NCBI GenBank assembly: GCA_947588965.1
Contig: CANQAN010000001.1
Coordinates: 186,001 to 250,000, forward strand
Direction: 5' to 3'
Length of the DNA stretch: 64,000 nucleotides
Source: an uncultured Helicobacteraceae bacterium
Lineage (GTDB): Bacteria > Campylobacterota > Campylobacteria > Campylobacterales > Helicobacteraceae
The notes below the pieces were generated by a model, which saw nothing but the letters and a program-made list of their open reading frames with translations, did no database searches and was not told the DNA's origin. Below are positions 50,108-59,566 of the stretch, in pieces. Positions within the stretch are counted from its first letter, which is position 1, and each line of letters begins with the position of its first letter. The position numbers were made by a program, and so were the translations under genes.

Positions 50108-50601
50108 TATTTAACCGCGTTTAATGCCGCCTCATAATTTGGTTCTGTTGTGATTTCACTCACAATCTCCTTATGAACGACATTTCCTTCGGGATTCACC
50201 ACAAAAACAGCACGTGTCAAAAGCCCCGCCAAAGGGGAGTCGGCTAAAAGCACACCATAAGCATTTCCAAAATCTTTATTCTTAAAATCGCTCAAGGCTG
50301 TAACATTTTGAATCCCCTCTGTAGAACAGAAACGTCCCTGCGCAAAAGGTAAATCCAAAGAAACAACGAACACAGAAGCATTAGGGAGTGCCGCTGCTTT
50401 TTCATTGAACTTACGTGTTTGTGTTGCACACACACCTGTATCAAGCGATGGAACGACATTTATGATCTGATATTTTCCACTTGATCCGCCAACACTTTTT
50501 AAGCTCAAATCACCTGCGACCAAATCCACTTTAGGCGCTTTATCACCAACATTGACTGCATTTCCTTTAAGAGTTACTGCATTTCCTTTAAAAGTTGCCA
50601 T
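50107..50601 (-). CDS. tpx: Thiol peroxidase
   Basis: NVVPSLDTGVCATQTRKFNEKAA; SLDLPFAQGRFC. Confidence 0.95.
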   Translation of the reverse strand: MATFKGNAVTLKGNAVNVGDKAPKVDLVAGDLSLKSVGGSSGKYQIINVVPSLDTGVCATQTRKFNEKAAALPNASVFVVSLDLPFAQGRFCSTEGIQNVTALSDFKNKDFGNAYGVLLADSPLAGLLTRAVFVVNPEGNVVHKEIVSEITTEPNYEAALNAVK

Positions 50602-50663
50602 ACTTTTCCTTTATTCATTAAATTTTAAAACGAATATTTTAAACAACAAAACTAAAACTAACA

Positions 50664-51677
50664 TTAAAGTTTATCAATCTTAGGACACGTTCGCAAGGTC
50701 TCAATTGCACTAAACTCTCCACGCAAATAGGATTCCACTGCCACGCGACCAATCATCGCAGCATTATCTGAACAAAATTCCAAAGGAGCTAGGAGCAACT
50801 CCACATCATACAAATCACACATGCGCTTAAGACTCTCGCGCAAGGCAAGATTCGCACTCGCTCCCCCGACAATCCCAAAATGCCTCCAACCTGCTCTATT
50901 CTGCTTGTTTTTTTCAAAGAAAATCTTGCATTTTTGCAACAAATGCGCAATGGCGCTTTCTTGAAAACTCTTACATAAATCCGCCTTAAAGCCCTCACTC
51001 AAAAATTCTTTTTTATCCCTCTCTCTCTCAATCTCCAAGCGCACAGCATTTTTAAGTCCTGAAAAACTAAAGGCAAACTGCTTACGAGAACGTAGCGGAA
51101 TCGGAAAGGAAAAAGTACATTCCCCACTTCGCGCATAGGATTCCACAATAGGACCACCCGGATAGCCAAGCTCTAGCATCTTCGCAACCTTATCAAAACT
51201 CTCACCAAAGCTGTCATCAAGGCTTTGCGCTGTGATTTTAATATCGTGAAAATCATGGGCATCTAAAAGCATCGTATGCCCACCTGAAACAAGCAAAACG
51301 CCAAGTGGAAAAATTGCTTCGGATTCTAAAAACAAGGAATATAAATGCCCCTTTAAGTGATTCACGCCAATTAAGGGCAATTTCAAGGCATAACTCAATG
51401 TTTTAGCCATTATAACGCCCTCAAGCAATGTAATATTCAATCCGGGCTCCGTCGTTACGCTGATGGCTTTAAGTTGTTTTAAATAGGGCTTTGTCTTTTC
51501 TAAAATGCGCGGTAAGGATTCCGCATGGAGTCGGCTTGCAAGCTCTGGCACAACGCCACCAAAGCTACAATGTTCATTTTCTTGAGAGATTTTCTCACAG
51601 AATATGATTTTCTTAGAATCGATCGCAGTAATGGCGATAGAACTGTCATCGCAACTGCTCTCAATGCTAAGAATCAT
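50664..51677 (-). CDS. tsaD: tRNA N6-threonylcarbamoyladenosine synthase TsaD
   Basis: ILSIESSCDDSSIA, GVNHLKGHLYS, LLVSGGHTMLL, FGIVGGASAN. Confidence 0.96.
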   Translation of the reverse strand: MILSIESSCDDSSIAITAIDSKKIIFCEKISQENEHCSFGGVVPELASRLHAESLPRILEKTKPYLKQLKAISVTTEPGLNITLLEGVIMAKTLSYALKLPLIGVNHLKGHLYSLFLESEAIFPLGVLLVSGGHTMLLDAHDFHDIKITAQSLDDSFGESFDKVAKMLELGYPGGPIVESYARSGECTFSFPIPLRSRKQFAFSFSGLKNAVRLEIERERDKKEFLSEGFKADLCKSFQESAIAHLLQKCKIFFEKNKQNRAGWRHFGIVGGASANLALRESLKRMCDLYDVELLLAPLEFCSDNAAMIGRVAVESYLRGEFSAIETLRTCPKIDKL

Positions 51678-51694
51678 AGCGCACAAAAAAGTTT

Positions 51695-52306
51695 TTATGC
51701 GTTTTCGTCTAGGACATTAACCCCAAGACTTTCTAGTTTTTTATCAACTTTTTCTAAGGCTTGATCGAGTGTCTTTTGACTCAATTCTGGTAATTCGCCT
51801 CCCCAAGCTCTCTGTGCTTGTTGATAACCGCGCAAAATCCCCTCACGACCTGCTTTGAGCTTCTCAACATCATCTCCTGCTCCCGCCAGAACAAAATCAG
51901 CAATCCGCGCTGAAGTCTGTGGAATCCCAAAGAAACCATCATCGCTAATGAGAGCCTTTGCTTCATCTTGTGTGAGTTCTTGCAAGGGCTTCCCATCATA
52001 ACCGATAGAACCCAAATCTAAGCCATTTAGGATATTGCCTAAACGCGTGAAATCATTTAACGCACTCTCGCCACCGAAAGCGCCTTGAGCTGTGAAGCTC
52101 GTAGAAGATGAGAATGTCACACTCATTTGAAATTGTATGACATAGCTTGACATTAATGTTTTAGCATCAACCTTAGAAGCCATTTCTTTGACGTTTGCCT
52201 CCCTCTCATCCGCACTTGTATTGTCTTTCTTTAGTGGATTAGAAGTCAGCGCACTTTGCAAATCCTTTGCATAGTCTGCATTGCTCTTTAAAGAATCAAT
52301 AGACAT
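51695..52306 (-). CDS. Hypothetical protein, possibly flagella-associated
   Basis: ORF from MSIDSLKSN with AAGGAGG RBS; upstream CGATATTA resembles a sigma-28 -10 element. Confidence 0.5.
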   Translation of the reverse strand: MSIDSLKSNADYAKDLQSALTSNPLKKDNTSADEREANVKEMASKVDAKTLMSSYVIQFQMSVTFSSSTSFTAQGAFGGESALNDFTRLGNILNGLDLGSIGYDGKPLQELTQDEAKALISDDGFFGIPQTSARIADFVLAGAGDDVEKLKAGREGILRGYQQAQRAWGGELPELSQKTLDQALEKVDKKLESLGVNVLDENA

Positions 52307-52336
52307 ATTGCCCTCCTTAGTAAAAAATCTATATAA

Positions 52337-52346
52337 TAATATCGTC
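52337..52346 (-). promoter_or_regulatory. Putative sigma-28 (FliA) -10 element
   Basis: Minus-strand GACGATATTA about 35 nt upstream of the MSIDSLK start; resembles CGATWT. Confidence 0.35.
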
Positions 52347-52370
52347 AAATTTTTTAAAAAAAGTAGAAAA

Positions 52371-53459
52371 ATGAAAAAATTTTATGCAGAATGGGAAAAA
52401 CAAGATGGAATCTTGCTCTCTTTCCCTCATAAAGAGAGTGATTGGAATCCCTATTTAGAAGAGGTGCGGCATGTGTATTGTGCTATCATTGTAGAGATTT
52501 TAAAAGTAGAATCCTGTCTTTTAATCTGCAAGGACACGCAAGAGACACTTGAGATTTTGCAAGCTTTTTGGAAAGAGCGGAAGATTCCACTCAAACTCTT
52601 AGAAAATCTCTATTGCATAGAAATGCGTAGCAATGATACTTGGGCAAGGGACTTTGGCGGAATCACCATTCAAAGAGGACAAAAAAACATCGTTTTAGAC
52701 TTTGGCTTTAATGGCTGGGGGCTGAAATTTAACGCAAATTTTGACAATCAAATCACACATCTCTTGAAGCAAAAAAATATTTTCAAAAATACAGAGACAC
52801 AAAAGCTCATCTTAGAGGGAGGAAGCATAGAGAGTAATGGAGAGGGGTTATTACTGACAAACACGCAATGTTTGTTGGAGAGGAATCGCAACCCCTTCTA
52901 TTCTCAAAAACAGCTTGAAAAAATCCTCAAAAAAGCGCTAGGGATTCAAAAGATTCTGTGGCTGCATTCGGGATATTTGAGGGGAGATGACACCGATAGC
53001 CACATTGACACCCTCGCGCGCTTTATTGCTCCAAACACCATTGCCTACGTGCGTTGCACAGACAGAGATGATGAACATTTCAAATCCCTTACAAAAATGG
53101 AAGAAGAGCTTAAATCTCTACGGAATCTTGCCAATAAGCCCTTTAAACTCGTACCTTTGCCCTTTGTAAATGCACAATACTACGAAAACGAAAGGCTTCC
53201 AGCAACCTATGCAAACTTTCTTTTTATCAATGGTGCAATCTTGTTGCCCATTTATAACACTTCAAGCGACAAATACGCTATTGAGATTCTAAAAAATGTT
53301 TGCCCAAAGCACAGAATCATTCCCATTGACTGCTCTGTTTTAATCCGACAACATGGGAGTTTGCACTGCATAAGTATGCAATTCCCCAAACACACACTCA
53401 ACTTCAAATCCCTTAAAAAACTCAAGCAATCAAGTAAGTTTAAGATTAATCAAGTATAA
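52371..53459 (+). CDS. aguA: Agmatine deiminase
   Basis: FYAEWEKQDGILLSFPHKESDW, RSNDTWARDFGGI, LEGGSIESNGEGLLLTN, GDDTDSHIDTLARF. Confidence 0.93.
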   Translation: MKKFYAEWEKQDGILLSFPHKESDWNPYLEEVRHVYCAIIVEILKVESCLLICKDTQETLEILQAFWKERKIPLKLLENLYCIEMRSNDTWARDFGGITIQRGQKNIVLDFGFNGWGLKFNANFDNQITHLLKQKNIFKNTETQKLILEGGSIESNGEGLLLTNTQCLLERNRNPFYSQKQLEKILKKALGIQKILWLHSGYLRGDDTDSHIDTLARFIAPNTIAYVRCTDRDDEHFKSLTKMEEELKSLRNLANKPFKLVPLPFVNAQYYENERLPATYANFLFINGAILLPIYNTSSDKYAIEILKNVCPKHRIIPIDCSVLIRQHGSLHCISMQFPKHTLNFKSLKKLKQSSKFKINQV

Positions 53460-53490
53460 TCACATTCCTTTAATCTCATTTTTTGAGAGC

Positions 53491-53575
53491 GCGGAAATGG
53501 CGAAATTGGCAGACGCACCAGACTTAGGATCTGGCGCCGCAAGGCGTGGAGGTTCAAGTCCTCTTTTCCGCACCA
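53491..53575 (+). tRNA. tRNA-Leu (anticodon UAG)
   Basis: GCGGAAA...TTTCCGC acceptor pairing, ACTTAGGAT anticodon loop, long variable arm, GGTTCAAGTCC T-arm, encoded CCA. Confidence 0.95.
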
Positions 53576-53643
53576 ATTCTAAGTTGCACAAATCTTTAGG
53601 CAATATCATTCTTTTGTATTTTTACGATTCTAAGTTAAATTTT

Positions 53644-54213
53644 TTAAGCCTTTTTTGCGACAAGTCTTGCAACCAGAGCCTTTTTAGAATCCTTTGTGCG
53701 CTTTATCAAAGCCTCTTCGTAAAACAAAATTTCTAATTCCAAAAATGCACACAAAAGCTCATTTTTGCGCAACAAATGACTTGAATCACTCGCAAATGCA
53801 TTTTGTGATTCCTCATCACTCCTTACAAAAGTCTCAAAAACAAGGATTCCACCTGTCTTTAGGGCATCTATCATATAGGGAAACAATCTGCGCTCTAAAA
53901 AATAGCTGTTACAAATGAGTTCATAGCGATCTCTTGGAATCTTAAAGGCATCCAAATCCACACATTGCGCTGTGATATTACTCTCATTTTCCAAGTTTTG
54001 CAAGGCAAAAGAGGAGATGTCCAAACTCTCCACACAAAAGCCACAATCACGCATAAATAACGAATTTCTTCCTAAACCACAGGCAATATCTAGTGCTAAG
54101 CCTAACTTTGCCCTCGCTATATGCTTACGTAATAATTCTAAGGGTGTGCCAATGCTTTGATTTTCTCTGTGGCGGTGATTCCACTTATCTGCATCACACT
54201 TCATTCCTTGCAA
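53644..54213 (-). CDS. TehB-like class I SAM methyltransferase
   Basis: LALDIACGLGRNSLFMRDCGFCVESLDIS; YELICNSYFLERRLFP. Confidence 0.85.
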   Translation of the reverse strand: MQGMKCDADKWNHRHRENQSIGTPLELLRKHIARAKLGLALDIACGLGRNSLFMRDCGFCVESLDISSFALQNLENESNITAQCVDLDAFKIPRDRYELICNSYFLERRLFPYMIDALKTGGILVFETFVRSDEESQNAFASDSSHLLRKNELLCAFLELEILFYEEALIKRTKDSKKALVARLVAKKA

Positions 54214-55094
54214 TACCGCTTCAGAATCTCTTCATAAGAATCAATGCGTCTGTCACGCAAAAAAGGCCAAATCCTGCGCACATCCTCGCTACGTCTCTTA
54301 TCCCAAACAAACGACAAAATTTCCTCTTTCTCAACACTTCCAAGAGCCAACAACTCACCCTGCGGACCAAAAGCAAAACTAGATCCCCAGAAGCGAATCC
54401 CGCTCATTGCTCCACTTTTATCCGCCTCAAATCCCACGCGATTAATCGCAACAACAGGAATCCCATTTGCAACACTATGCCCACGCTGCACAGCCATCCA
54501 AGCCTCTCTTTGTCGCTCTTTCTCTTCCTCTGCATCCTCATCAAACCACCCAATCGCAGTGGGATAAACAAGAATCTCTGCCCCCTTTAACGTCATAATC
54601 CGCGCCGCTTCTGGAAACCATTGATCCCAGCACACCAACACACCAAGCACACCAACACTCGTAACAATAGGCTCGAACCCTAAATCTCCGGACGTGAAAT
54701 AAAATTTCTCATAGAATCCCGGATCATCGGGAATGTGCATTTTGCGATATTTTCCTGCGACACTGCCGTCCTTTTCAAACACAACTGCAGTGTTATGATA
54801 CATTCCCGCAGTGCGCTTTTCAAACAAAGAGCTCACAAGCACAACACCACATTCTTTAGCAATTTGCGCAAAATAAGCGCAATCTGCGCTAAACTCTAGC
54901 GCATAATCAAAAAATTCCACATTTTCGCTCTGGCAAAAATATTCACAGCAATGCAATTCCTGCAACAACACCAACTGTGCGCCCTCCTTTGCAGCCTCTT
55001 TAATCCTAAGCGCACTCTCATTTTTTGTCTCTGCCTTGCTACCCTTATAGGATTGCTGAATCATTGCAACTTTAACTTCAGAATCTCTCACCAC
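54201..55094 (-). CDS. aguB: N-carbamoylputrescine amidase (carbon-nitrogen hydrolase)
   Basis: VLLQELHCCEYFCQSEN, KYRKMHIPDDPGFYEKFYF, LVCWDQWFPEAARIM. Confidence 0.92.
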   Translation of the reverse strand: MVRDSEVKVAMIQQSYKGSKAETKNESALRIKEAAKEGAQLVLLQELHCCEYFCQSENVEFFDYALEFSADCAYFAQIAKECGVVLVSSLFEKRTAGMYHNTAVVFEKDGSVAGKYRKMHIPDDPGFYEKFYFTSGDLGFEPIVTSVGVLGVLVCWDQWFPEAARIMTLKGAEILVYPTAIGWFDEDAEEEKERQREAWMAVQRGHSVANGIPVVAINRVGFEADKSGAMSGIRFWGSSFAFGPQGELLALGSVEKEEILSFVWDKRRSEDVRRIWPFLRDRRIDSYEEILKRYCKE

Positions 55095-55103
55095 AAATCC
55101 CCT

Positions 55104-55280
55104 TTAATCATCCTCTCCCTCATAATCTTTATCACTGCTCTCATAGTCATCTTCATCGTAGAGAAAATTATCGCTATCCTCATAACGTGAATTGTATCCA
55201 TCATATTCCTCTTCTTCAAAATCCCCTATATATTCATCGTCAAATTCTTCATCATCAAAGGCTCTTGCTAAAATATTCAT
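55104..55280 (-). CDS. 58-aa ultra-acidic small protein
   Basis: MNILARAFDDEEFDDEYIGDFEEEEYDGYNSRYEDSDNFLYDEDDYESSDKDYEGEDD*; ATGA overlap with the upstream ThiF-family gene. Confidence 0.65.
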   Translation of the reverse strand: MNILARAFDDEEFDDEYIGDFEEEEYDGYNSRYEDSDNFLYDEDDYESSDKDYEGEDD

Positions 55281-55963
55281 TCAAACTCCTTATCTAAAAT
55301 AATAGACACCGCTTCACTTGCTAAACGCAATCCAAAACTCGCAGTCACTCCGCTAAAACTTCCTAATTCCTTACATTTTGGCACTTCAGGACTAAAAACA
55401 ACCTTAAAATCACCCTTAAACCCTTGCTTCTTAAGCCCTTCTCGGAATTTTCTGGCAAATTTATCCCCATAACTTTTCCAAATAGAAGCATATTGTATCT
55501 GCGCAGGATCGAGCTTTTTGGCACTTCCTGTAGAAGAGAGCAGAATCGGATTCTTAGATTTTCTAGCATTTGCAACCCTTAGGGCAAGAGCGATTTTTGC
55601 GCTAATGTCATCCATAGCATCAATGACAACATCATAGCAAGAAAAGTCAAAACTATCAATGAATTCTTGCGTTACTTGCGCATCTAAGGATTGAATCCCC
55701 TTGTATTTTTGCGCTAATACTTCTACTTTTTTTCTTCCAACACCCTCAAATGCGCCAATTTGACGATTCTGATTTGTAACATCAAAACAATCATAATCCA
55801 CAATGCAAATCGTACCAATTCCCACGCGATATAAGCAATCAAGCGCAAAACTCCCCACACCACCAACACCAAGCACCAAGATTTTTGCACTTTGTAGTCG
55901 CTTAAATCCACTCGCTTTGAATAGCAACAAGGTTCGGGCAAAACGTTCTTCCACGTCAGACAC
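55277..55963 (-). CDS. ThiF/TcdA-family E1-like protein (tRNA t6A dehydratase-like)
   Basis: ILVLGVGGVGSFALDCLYRVGIGTICIVDYDCFDVTNQNRQ; VVIDAMDDISAK. Confidence 0.9.
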   Translation of the reverse strand: MSDVEERFARTLLLFKASGFKRLQSAKILVLGVGGVGSFALDCLYRVGIGTICIVDYDCFDVTNQNRQIGAFEGVGRKKVEVLAQKYKGIQSLDAQVTQEFIDSFDFSCYDVVIDAMDDISAKIALALRVANARKSKNPILLSSTGSAKKLDPAQIQYASIWKSYGDKFARKFREGLKKQGFKGDFKVVFSPEVPKCKELGSFSGVTASFGLRLASEAVSIILDKEFE

Positions 55964-56744
55964 CTATCCATTTCTCTAGAGAGCGCAAACTTCCCCTTGC
56001 TGTGAAATCAAGTGTGATAGGCGTGATAGAAACATAGCCATCCATCACAGCACTAAAATCAGAAATCTCCCCATTATCCCTTTCGTTCCATCTAAGCGGA
56101 TGCAATCCAAGCCAATAATACTCCTCTCCACGTGGATTTCTATGCAAATGCGCATCATTTCCATATGTGCGAATCCCAAGCTCTGTTATGCGCATTCCCT
56201 TGCATTCTTTTGGCGGAATCTGCGGAATATTGACATTCAAAAACTCCCTATTTTTAAGGGGATAAGAATCTTTTAAGACTTTGTTTGCAAGTTTAAAAAT
56301 CACTTCTTTTGCAAGAGCAAAGTCAAATCCGAAATAATCCTTATCGCGCAAAACTTGTGAAATCGCAATGGATGGGATTCCGTGTAAGACCCCCTCCATT
56401 GCCGCACTCGCTGTACCAGAATAGCTCACATCTTCACCCATATTAGAGCCGATATTGATTCCACTCACGATTAAATCGGGCATAAATCCCTCTTGATAGA
56501 GCGCATTAAGTGACAAATACACACAATCTGTCGGGCTTCCATCCTCTAGTTTATAAAAATCATCTTCTAATTTCACAAAGCGCAAAGGTCGCGTCAATGT
56601 CATTCCATGCCCACAGGCTGACTTTTCACTCGCGGGAGCAACCACCACAACATGCCCTAATGCACTCAATGCTTCTCTTAAAGCCAAAAGCCCGGGGGAT
56701 CCATAACCATCATCATTTGTCAGCAAAATACGTCTCACGCTCAC
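55956..56744 (-). CDS. surE: 5'-nucleotidase SurE
   Basis: ILLTNDDGYGSPGL, VSGINIGSNMGEDVSYSGTASAAMEG. Confidence 0.96.
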   Translation of the reverse strand: MSVRRILLTNDDGYGSPGLLALREALSALGHVVVVAPASEKSACGHGMTLTRPLRFVKLEDDFYKLEDGSPTDCVYLSLNALYQEGFMPDLIVSGINIGSNMGEDVSYSGTASAAMEGVLHGIPSIAISQVLRDKDYFGFDFALAKEVIFKLANKVLKDSYPLKNREFLNVNIPQIPPKECKGMRITELGIRTYGNDAHLHRNPRGEEYYWLGLHPLRWNERDNGEISDFSAVMDGYVSITPITLDFTARGSLRSLEKWIGV

Positions 56745-56746
56745 CC

Positions 56747-57610
56747 TTAAATCTCAAAATATTCTCTCAAAAGACGTCTCAAAAAAAACTCCACACGCCC
56801 ATCTAACGACTCACATTGCTCTAAAATGGAATCCCTAAGAGCTTGTGCTTCTCTCCTTGCCCCCTCTAATCCGAGCAAATTCACATAACTATTCTTAGCG
56901 CAATCGTGTTTTGTCGGCTTTCCTGCCTCTTGTGCGCTCTGTGTGCTGTCAATCATATCATCTCTGATTTGAAAAAACAACCCCAAATCCATTCCGAGCT
57001 TATAGAGTTTTTTGCGCATCTTTTTGTTGCATTCTGCGATGATTCCGCCCATTTCCAGAGAAGAAGCGATGAGTTTTGCTGTTTTGTTGCAATGAATGAC
57101 TTTTAGTTTTTCTAAAGGCAAAGTCTCTCCCTCAAAGCAACAATCTAAGGCTTGTCCTAAGACCATTCCATAGATTCCACCATTATAGCTTAGAGATTCT
57201 ATGAGCTTTGTTTTAATCTTTGGCTTAAGCCTTGCAGTTGCAATCAAATAAAACGCGTGTGTATTTAACCCATCGCCAACAAGAATCGCCCCCGCTTCAT
57301 CATACTTTGTATGCAGTGTCATACAACCGCGTCTTAAAGGAGCATTATCCATTGCAGGTAAGTCATCATGAATGAGCGAGTAGGTGTGCAAAATCTCCAA
57401 TGCTAAAGCCACGCTGAAAGATTCTCTAAGCCTCTTAGGCTTCAATCCCGCCACGACACTCAAAAGCAATTGAGGGCGGAATCTCTTGCCGCCATTTCTC
57501 ACCATCTCCCACAGAGCAGTCTCAAAATAAGGATGAAAACTCTCTAATTTTGGGGAATGTGCCACTAAATAAGCTTCAAAATCCTCAAAAACTGAAGCGT
57601 GTGTCTTCAT
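56747..57610 (-). CDS. ispA: Polyprenyl (farnesyl) diphosphate synthase
   Basis: GGKRFRPQLL, LIHDDLPAMDNAPLRRG, FQIRDDMID. Confidence 0.94.
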   Translation of the reverse strand: MKTHASVFEDFEAYLVAHSPKLESFHPYFETALWEMVRNGGKRFRPQLLLSVVAGLKPKRLRESFSVALALEILHTYSLIHDDLPAMDNAPLRRGCMTLHTKYDEAGAILVGDGLNTHAFYLIATARLKPKIKTKLIESLSYNGGIYGMVLGQALDCCFEGETLPLEKLKVIHCNKTAKLIASSLEMGGIIAECNKKMRKKLYKLGMDLGLFFQIRDDMIDSTQSAQEAGKPTKHDCAKNSYVNLLGLEGARREAQALRDSILEQCESLDGRVEFFLRRLLREYFEI

Positions 57611-58694
57611 TAAGAAGCCCTTTTGTCAAATCTATTGAGGAATTTTGTGCTTTTTCATTGACATTGATGAAAAATTGAAAATCATTTCGCGAAATCAACC
57701 ATTGCTGTCGCATGTCGGGATATTCGCCAAGCAAACGAATGATAGCATTGTATCCCTTAGGGACATCGCGTTGATTAACGCGCAATATCTTATCCCCTAC
57801 GCGCAAACGTTCAAACCCATCTTTAGCCCCCGCTCCAACGCTTGTGATGGTGAAATTATCATCGATTCCAATATGCACACGAGCAAGAAAATCATCTCTA
57901 AGCAACATTCCTCCGCGCCTCCTATCTACAATCACGGGAACCTCCATTATGCTACCATTGCGATTGATTTTGACATTAGCAGTTGAATTTTCTTTCAAAT
58001 CAAAAACCACACGATGAAAAGAGGGCAGAGTTTGGGCATCTTGTCCATTAATAGCTAGGATAATATCCCCATAGCGAAAGGGATTGCGCGGGAAAAAGGG
58101 CTCTACAACATTAACCTCCACTGCGCCTTGCTCATTTTGGAACACCCGAATCCCAATATCTCCATAATAAATAGGATCACTATTGAGGAAACGATCCAAA
58201 TAGACCTTTTCAATAAAAGCATCTCCGCCAATCCCGATACCATAGACATGATCGCACACAGTGCTAATGAGACTGTTTTGAAAAGTTGGTGTGTTGAGTG
58301 TCGCATAATCAATGGGGCTTTGCATCCTTGTCTCTATCTTTCCACTCACACTATCATTTGGTGTGACACTTGCAATCTCATCTTCTAAAATCTCATGCGT
58401 AATATCACGCAAGATGATTGGCTCTAAGTTTTTTTTAGATTCTAGCAAATACATACCCACAAAGGGATCATGCTTTAAGACCTTGTATCCCTTAGGGCTC
58501 ACACGTGGCGAATACACAAACAAAACAGCCTTTGAGGGAGCTTTTGACTCCAAAGAACGAATCGCAATCCCATATGTCCCCCCCACATATTCCATTGAGA
58601 GCGCCGCTCTTTTCTCACATGCCTTGAAATCATAGGCAGACAGACTCACAGCACAACAAATTAACCAAAAACTCAAACACAAAACTCTCATCAC
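57585..58694 (-). CDS. PDZ-domain exported protein
   Basis: Signal-peptide-like N-terminus; two PDZ-like segments ([34 protein letters not shown]). Confidence 0.75.
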   Translation of the reverse strand: MMRVLCLSFWLICCAVSLSAYDFKACEKRAALSMEYVGGTYGIAIRSLESKAPSKAVLFVYSPRVSPKGYKVLKHDPFVGMYLLESKKNLEPIILRDITHEILEDEIASVTPNDSVSGKIETRMQSPIDYATLNTPTFQNSLISTVCDHVYGIGIGGDAFIEKVYLDRFLNSDPIYYGDIGIRVFQNEQGAVEVNVVEPFFPRNPFRYGDIILAINGQDAQTLPSFHRVVFDLKENSTANVKINRNGSIMEVPVIVDRRRGGMLLRDDFLARVHIGIDDNFTITSVGAGAKDGFERLRVGDKILRVNQRDVPKGYNAIIRLLGEYPDMRQQWLISRNDFQFFINVNEKAQNSSIDLTKGLLNEDTRFSF

Positions 58695-59047
58695 AACCCC
58701 TTAAATGGTAAATCCCCAAAATTTCCTAACATATTCATTGCGACATTTTTGCGGTTAGAATCCACACTCTTTAACACATCATTAAGTGCGCTCATTAGCA
58801 GAATCTGCAGAGATTCTTTATCCTCTAGCAAAGAATCATCAATATTAATATCAAGAATCTCGCCCTCTCCATTAGCCCTGACACTCACCAATCCTCCCCC
58901 ACTCTTTGCAGAAAAAACCAATTCTTTATTTGCCTCTTGCGCACTCTTAAGCTTCTCTTGCAAATCACCCAATGTCTTTGCCAACTCTTGTGGATCAAAC
59001 ATTTTCAAACTCCTCTTTAACTGCAACAATCTGATTTCTCTCATCAA
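58691..59047 (-). CDS. YbaB/EbfC nucleoid-associated protein
   Basis: [40 protein letters not shown]. Confidence 0.9.
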   Translation of the reverse strand: MMREIRLLQLKRSLKMFDPQELAKTLGDLQEKLKSAQEANKELVFSAKSGGGLVSVRANGEGEILDINIDDSLLEDKESLQILLMSALNDVLKSVDSNRKNVAMNMLGNFGDLPFKGL

Positions 59048-59363
59048 CTAACACGATTTTAGGGGCATAGCCTCTTAACTCTTCTTGTGTGTATTGCGCA
59101 TAGGCCATAACAATAATCTTATCTCCGATTTGAACCTTACGTGCAGCCGCACCATTGAGGCACATATCGCCACTTTTCCCTTTGATGATGTAAGTTGAAA
59201 AACGTTCCCCATTATTGATATTGACGACATCCACTTTCTGTCCCTCAAACAATCCCGCAGCATCCATAAGGACAGAATCTATCGTGATGGACCCGACATA
59301 ATTGAGATTTGCATCACTCACCCTTGCGCGATGAATCTTACTATACAGCATTGTCAAATTCAA
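58995..59363 (-). CDS. panD: Aspartate 1-decarboxylase
   Basis: [25 protein letters not shown] (Gly-Ser processing site); [12 protein letters not shown]. Confidence 0.96.
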   Translation of the reverse strand: MNLTMLYSKIHRARVSDANLNYVGSITIDSVLMDAAGLFEGQKVDVVNINNGERFSTYIIKGKSGDMCLNGAAARKVQIGDKIIVMAYAQYTQEELRGYAPKIVLVDERNQIVAVKEEFENV

Positions 59364-59566
59364 TATCCATCCTTGAAAAAGAAAAATCTCACTCCCGCGT
59401 ATTTTAACACATTTTAACCCTTGAAGCAGTTAAAAGCAAAAATACGCCACCAAAAATCACAAAATTCAATTCTGTTTGCGAAAATTTACATTTATTTTAT
59501 ACTTTTTTTGTAAAAATTCCCAAATTTTAATAAAAAATAAAAAGACAGAAAGATAGAAGGATTTCC

